Below are positions 6,985-8,872 of a stretch of 8,872 bases of DNA, piece by piece. Below the pieces are notes generated by a model, which saw nothing but the letters and a program-made list of their open reading frames with translations, had not been told where the DNA came from and did not search any database. The first letter of the stretch is position 1. Every line of letters starts with the position of its first letter. Source of the DNA: Actinoplanes liguriensis (lineage in GTDB: Bacteria > Actinomycetota > Actinomycetes > Mycobacteriales > Micromonosporaceae); assembly GCA_000715855.1 (NCBI GenBank), contig KL571284.1, positions 5,983 to 14,854 on the forward strand, given 5' to 3'. The position numbers and the translations under genes were made by a program.

Positions 6985-6990
6985 ACGTTA
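6985..6990 (-). promoter_or_regulatory. Weak candidate -10 (TAACGT) for the kinase gene
   Basis: On the minus strand TAACGT fits TANNNT and would give a leader of about 30 bases carrying the AGGA ribosome binding site. It overlaps by two bases the plus-strand TAAACT at 6989-6994. The match is to a degenerate pattern and no -35 was found. Confidence 0.2.
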
Positions 6991-6994
6991 AACT
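6989..6994 (+). promoter_or_regulatory. Candidate -10 hexamer (TAAACT) for leaderless hydrolase gene
   Basis: TAAACT is followed by six bases (CCATCA) and the ATG at 7001. The only purine-rich motif, AGGG at 6981-6984, is 16 bases from the ATG, too far to act as a ribosome binding site. This is the cleanest of the three leaderless-type starts in the window. Confidence 0.5.
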
Positions 6995-7000
6995 CCATCA

Positions 7001-7708
7001 ATGGACTTCCTGAAGCCCTTTGTCCTGCCCGTCGAGGCCCGCACCCCGGAACGCCAGGAGTTCCTCGACATCTACCTTCCCGACGATCTGGCCGGTCCGC
7101 GTCCGGCCGTGCTCGTCGTGCCGGGAGGACCGCTTCCGGCCGAGGTTCGCCCGACGCAACGCGATTGGCCGGTTTTTCAGGGGTACGCCCTGCTGGCCGC
7201 GAGCCGCGGAGCGATCGGCGCGGTGGTCGATCACCGTCTCTACAGCCCCGAGGCGTACGCGGTGGGCGCCTCGAACGTGGAAGCGGCGCTGGAGACCCTG
7301 CGGAGCGACCCGCGGGTCGACGAGAACCGGCTGGCGGTCTGGTTCTACTCGGGCAGCGGCCTGTTCGCGGCCGACTGGTTCCGGCAGACGCCGTCCTGGC
7401 TGCGGGTCGTCGCGTTGAGCTACCCGCTGCTCGCGCCGTTCCCCGGGTGGCCGGTCGAGCCGCGGTTCGATCCGATCGCGGCGGTGGCCGAGGCCGGAGA
7501 CCTGCCGATCGTGCTGACCCGGGTGGGCAACGAGAACCCGTGGATGGCGCAGGCGGTCGAGAAGTTCGTGACCGCCGCGGCCAAGGCGAACCTGGAGATC
7601 GTCGACGTGCCGGACGGGCAGCACACGTTCGACGCCAAGGATGACACCGACGAGTCGCGGGACGCGATCACGCGGGCGATGGATCTGGTGCTGGCGCGGC
7701 TGGCCTGA
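7001..7708 (+). CDS. Alpha/beta hydrolase, dienelactone-hydrolase/esterase-like
   Basis: A 235-residue single-domain cytoplasmic protein with no signal peptide. The fold is suggested by the opening strand and oxyanion-type loop PAVLVVPGGPLP (36-46), a substrate-side VVDHRLYSPEAYAVG segment (75-89), the helix NVEAALETLRSDPRVDENRLAVW typical of the dienelactone hydrolase/esterase group, a serine elbow at 115-120 and a histidine loop DGQHTFD (H208). The elbow reads F-Y-S-G-S, so both glycines of the usual G-x-S-x-G are replaced; S117 is the probable nucleophile. The acid position, normally Asp before the last helices, falls in RVGNENPWM, giving Asn177 or Glu178. It could be an active esterase with an unusual elbow or a non-catalytic relative. 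The substrate is unknown. It is divergent from the kinase with 53 bases between starts, so shared regulation is possible. The ATG at 7001 appears leaderless. Confidence 0.8.
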   Translation: MDFLKPFVLPVEARTPERQEFLDIYLPDDLAGPRPAVLVVPGGPLPAEVRPTQRDWPVFQGYALLAASRGAIGAVVDHRLYSPEAYAVGASNVEAALETLRSDPRVDENRLAVWFYSGSGLFAADWFRQTPSWLRVVALSYPLLAPFPGWPVEPRFDPIAAVAEAGDLPIVLTRVGNENPWMAQAVEKFVTAAAKANLEIVDVPDGQHTFDAKDDTDESRDAITRAMDLVLARLA

Positions 7709-7715
7709 GCGGGTT

Positions 7716-7750
7716 GATGCCGCCGTCCGGGGTCTCCGGGCGGCGGCATC
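7716..7750. terminator. Intrinsic terminator hairpin after the hydrolase gene
   Basis: A 15-bp stem pairs GATGCCGCCGTCCGG (7716-7730) with CCGGGCGGCGGCATC (7736-7750), with one G-T wobble and the loop GGTCT. The T-containing tail TTCCCGTT follows on the plus strand. It starts eight bases after the hydrolase stop and ends seven bases before the stop of the convergent gene, so it can serve both strands. Confidence 0.85.
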
Positions 7751-7757
7751 TTCCCGT

Positions 7758-8872
7758 TCAGGCGGAGACGGTGTCGTAGTCGGTCGCCACGCCTTCGTCG
7801 CCGCTTCCCTCGGTGCCGGGCTCGTTGTCCTCCTCGCCGCCGGCCTCGTTGCCGGCGTCGGTCTCGCGGCCGGCCCCGGCCTCGGCCCCGCGGCCGGTAT
7901 CGGTGTCGGTCTCGGCCTCGGCCTCGCGGCCGGCCCCGTCGCCGGCCTCGCTGCCGGCTTCACCCCTGGCGTTATTTGCTGACATTTCGGACTCTTCGTT
8001 CATTTCCGAATCGTCGTGCGCCTTGCCGGGCCACTGGGAATCGTCGTGGCCCCGGTCGTTCTCCCGGTCCTGCGCCGCCTGCCGGGCCGTGTGGTGGTGG
8101 CCGTGCTTGTGCCGCTTGTGACGCGGCCGGTCACCCCCACTGCGGCCGAACCCGTCGCCCCACCCGAACCCGCCGTCCCGGAAGACATCAAACCCGTCAT
8201 CGCCGTACGGCTCGAAGCCGTCATCCCCCGACTCGAACCCGTCATCGCCGAACCAGCCGCCGGACCCGAACGGAAACGCGTGCTGGAAGTGCCCGTAGTC
8301 CGCCGAGCGCGGCATCGCGATCGGCATCCCCGCGTGGTTGAGCAGGTAGATCTGCGAGTCCATGTCCCCCTGGTCGGTGTCGAAGCACATCTTCGAGCCG
8401 CCGAGCCAGCCGTTGGCCGCCGCGAAGTCGGAGATGTCGCCGCAGCTGCGGTCGGCGTTGACCGGGCGGTCCAGGTCGCGCACCCAGACCGGGCGATTCC
8501 GGGTGGCGTGATGCTGCGCCGGGCGCTGCTGGGTATTCCGGTGCGGCTGGGTGTTCCGATGCTGCTGGGCCGGCCGCTGCTGCGCCGGGCGGTCATCGTC
8601 GTCGGACCGCACCGGGCGATGCGGGCTGACCTGCGGCATGTCGACGGAGACCGGCGGCTCCGCGTGCACCGGCACGGCATGCGGCAGGTCGGCCGGCGGC
8701 GGGTTGTCGGCGGGCGGCGGGAGGTGCTGGGCCGGGGGCGGGAAGTGCGCGACGATCGGCTGGGCCAGCACCGGCGGCCGCTGCTGGCTCGGCCCGGCCG
8801 GGGTCAGCGTTCCCGGCCGGACGACCGGGGCCTGCACGGCCGGCCGCGCGTTGTTTCCGCCGGCCGGGGCCG
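7758..8872 (-). CDS. Low-complexity protein of unknown function, 5' end beyond window
   Basis: I do not recognise this family. The frame is open to the right edge, and a GTG at 8837 (359 residues) is probably internal, because the 11 codons before it (APAGGNNARPA) look like the same protein. Residues below count from that GTG. Residues 1-115 are rich in Pro, Gln, Ala and His with short repeats (RPAQQ, HRNTQ). Residues 115-185 form the only globular-looking part, with WVRDLDRPVNADRSCGD, Cys132 and Cys151 (MCFDTDQGD) and IYLLNHAGMPIAMP; the two cysteines could form a disulphide. Residues 195-235 repeat GDDGFE-like units. A basic His/Lys cluster (HKRHKHGHHH, 240-249) precedes a strongly acidic Glu/Asp/Gly/Ala tail (from about 275) with GAGRE repeated 20 residues apart. 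Composition suggests a secreted or cell-surface protein that might bind metal ions, but the signal region is outside the window. The stop is seven bases from a shared terminator. Confidence 0.75.
   Translation of the reverse strand, partial: APAGGNNARPAVQAPVVRPGTLTPAGPSQQRPPVLAQPIVAHFPPPAQHLPPPADNPPPADLPHAVPVHAEPPVSVDMPQVSPHRPVRSDDDDRPAQQRPAQQHRNTQPHRNTQQRPAQHHATRNRPVWVRDLDRPVNADRSCGDISDFAAANGWLGGSKMCFDTDQGDMDSQIYLLNHAGMPIAMPRSADYGHFQHAFPFGSGGWFGDDGFESGDDGFEPYGDDGFDVFRDGGFGWGDGFGRSGGDRPRHKRHKHGHHHTARQAAQDRENDRGHDDSQWPGKAHDDSEMNEESEMSANNARGEAGSEAGDGAGREAEAETDTDTGRGAEAGAGRETDAGNEAGGEEDNEPGTEGSGDEGVATDYDTVSA
7795..7975 (-). repeat. Degenerate repeats encoding the acidic tail
   Basis: GC-rich repetitive DNA built on GGCCGG, CCTCG and GTCG units. 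The 16-mer CTCGCGGCCGGCCCCG occurs exactly at 7863-7878 and 7923-7938, 60 bases (20 codons) apart, which keeps the frame. On the coding strand it gives alternating Gly-Ala-Glu-Asp-Thr. Such DNA can change length by slippage. Confidence 0.6.

Noticed and set aside
4230..7013. A 927-codon open plus frame antisense to the kinase
   Set aside because: Composition is repetitive Arg/Val/Gly/Asp with no domain pattern; long antisense frames are normal in high-GC genes. The kinase strand shows complete GAF, PAS, DHp and ATPase motifs.
7641..7982. Hydrophobic plus-strand ORF with a glycine-zipper-like tail (GLVAGVGLAAGPG and similar)
   Set aside because: It is the antisense reading of the repeats encoding the acidic tail; it begins inside the hydrolase gene in another frame and has no ribosome binding site of note.

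Overview
The window is high-GC DNA, with G or C at most third codon positions, long open shadow frames and GTG starts. The gene families fit a filamentous actinobacterium. I lean towards Micromonosporaceae (Actinoplanes-like) because of the GAF/PAS kinase type and the DUF1906 plus FG-GAP secreted protein, but that is inference from family knowledge and there is no marker gene here. I see no rRNA, tRNA, CRISPR array, insertion sequence or prophage gene.

Layout, left to right. (1) Positions 1-65: the first residues of a minus-strand TetR-like regulator that runs off the left edge. (2) 66-456: no convincing gene; it holds one perfect inverted repeat at 173-199. (3) 457-1044 minus: HD-domain phosphohydrolase-like protein. 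(4) 1142-2368 minus: 12-helix MFS drug-efflux-type transporter. (5) 2530-4160 plus: secreted DUF1906 (Rv2525c-like, glycoside-hydrolase-like) protein with a C-terminal FG-GAP/VCBS repeat region. It is broken in this sequence by an 18-base Tn5/Nextera mosaic-end adapter at 2844-2861, which is a sequencing or assembly artefact. (6) 4218-6947 minus, convergent with it: an orphan sensor histidine kinase of 909 residues made by tandem duplication of a GAF-PAS-DHp unit, with a single ATPase domain at the end. (7) 7001-7708 plus, divergent from the kinase across 53 bases: a small alpha/beta hydrolase with an altered nucleophile elbow. (8) 7758-8872 minus, convergent with it: an unrecognised low-complexity protein, rich in Pro/Gln, then Gly/Asp, His and acidic residues, running off the right edge.

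The genes do not form an obvious pathway. HD, MFS and the partial TetR lie in the same direction and could be a small efflux or stress cluster. The kinase has no adjacent response regulator. Two convergent gene pairs are separated by clear hairpins (4183-4244 and 7716-7750). Three genes (HD, MFS, hydrolase) share one start geometry: a TANNNT hexamer, exactly six bases, then the start codon, which suggests leaderless transcripts. I found no evidence of a new multi-gene system. The most consequential observation is the adapter artefact and the chimeric protein it creates; the most interesting biology is the duplicated kinase.
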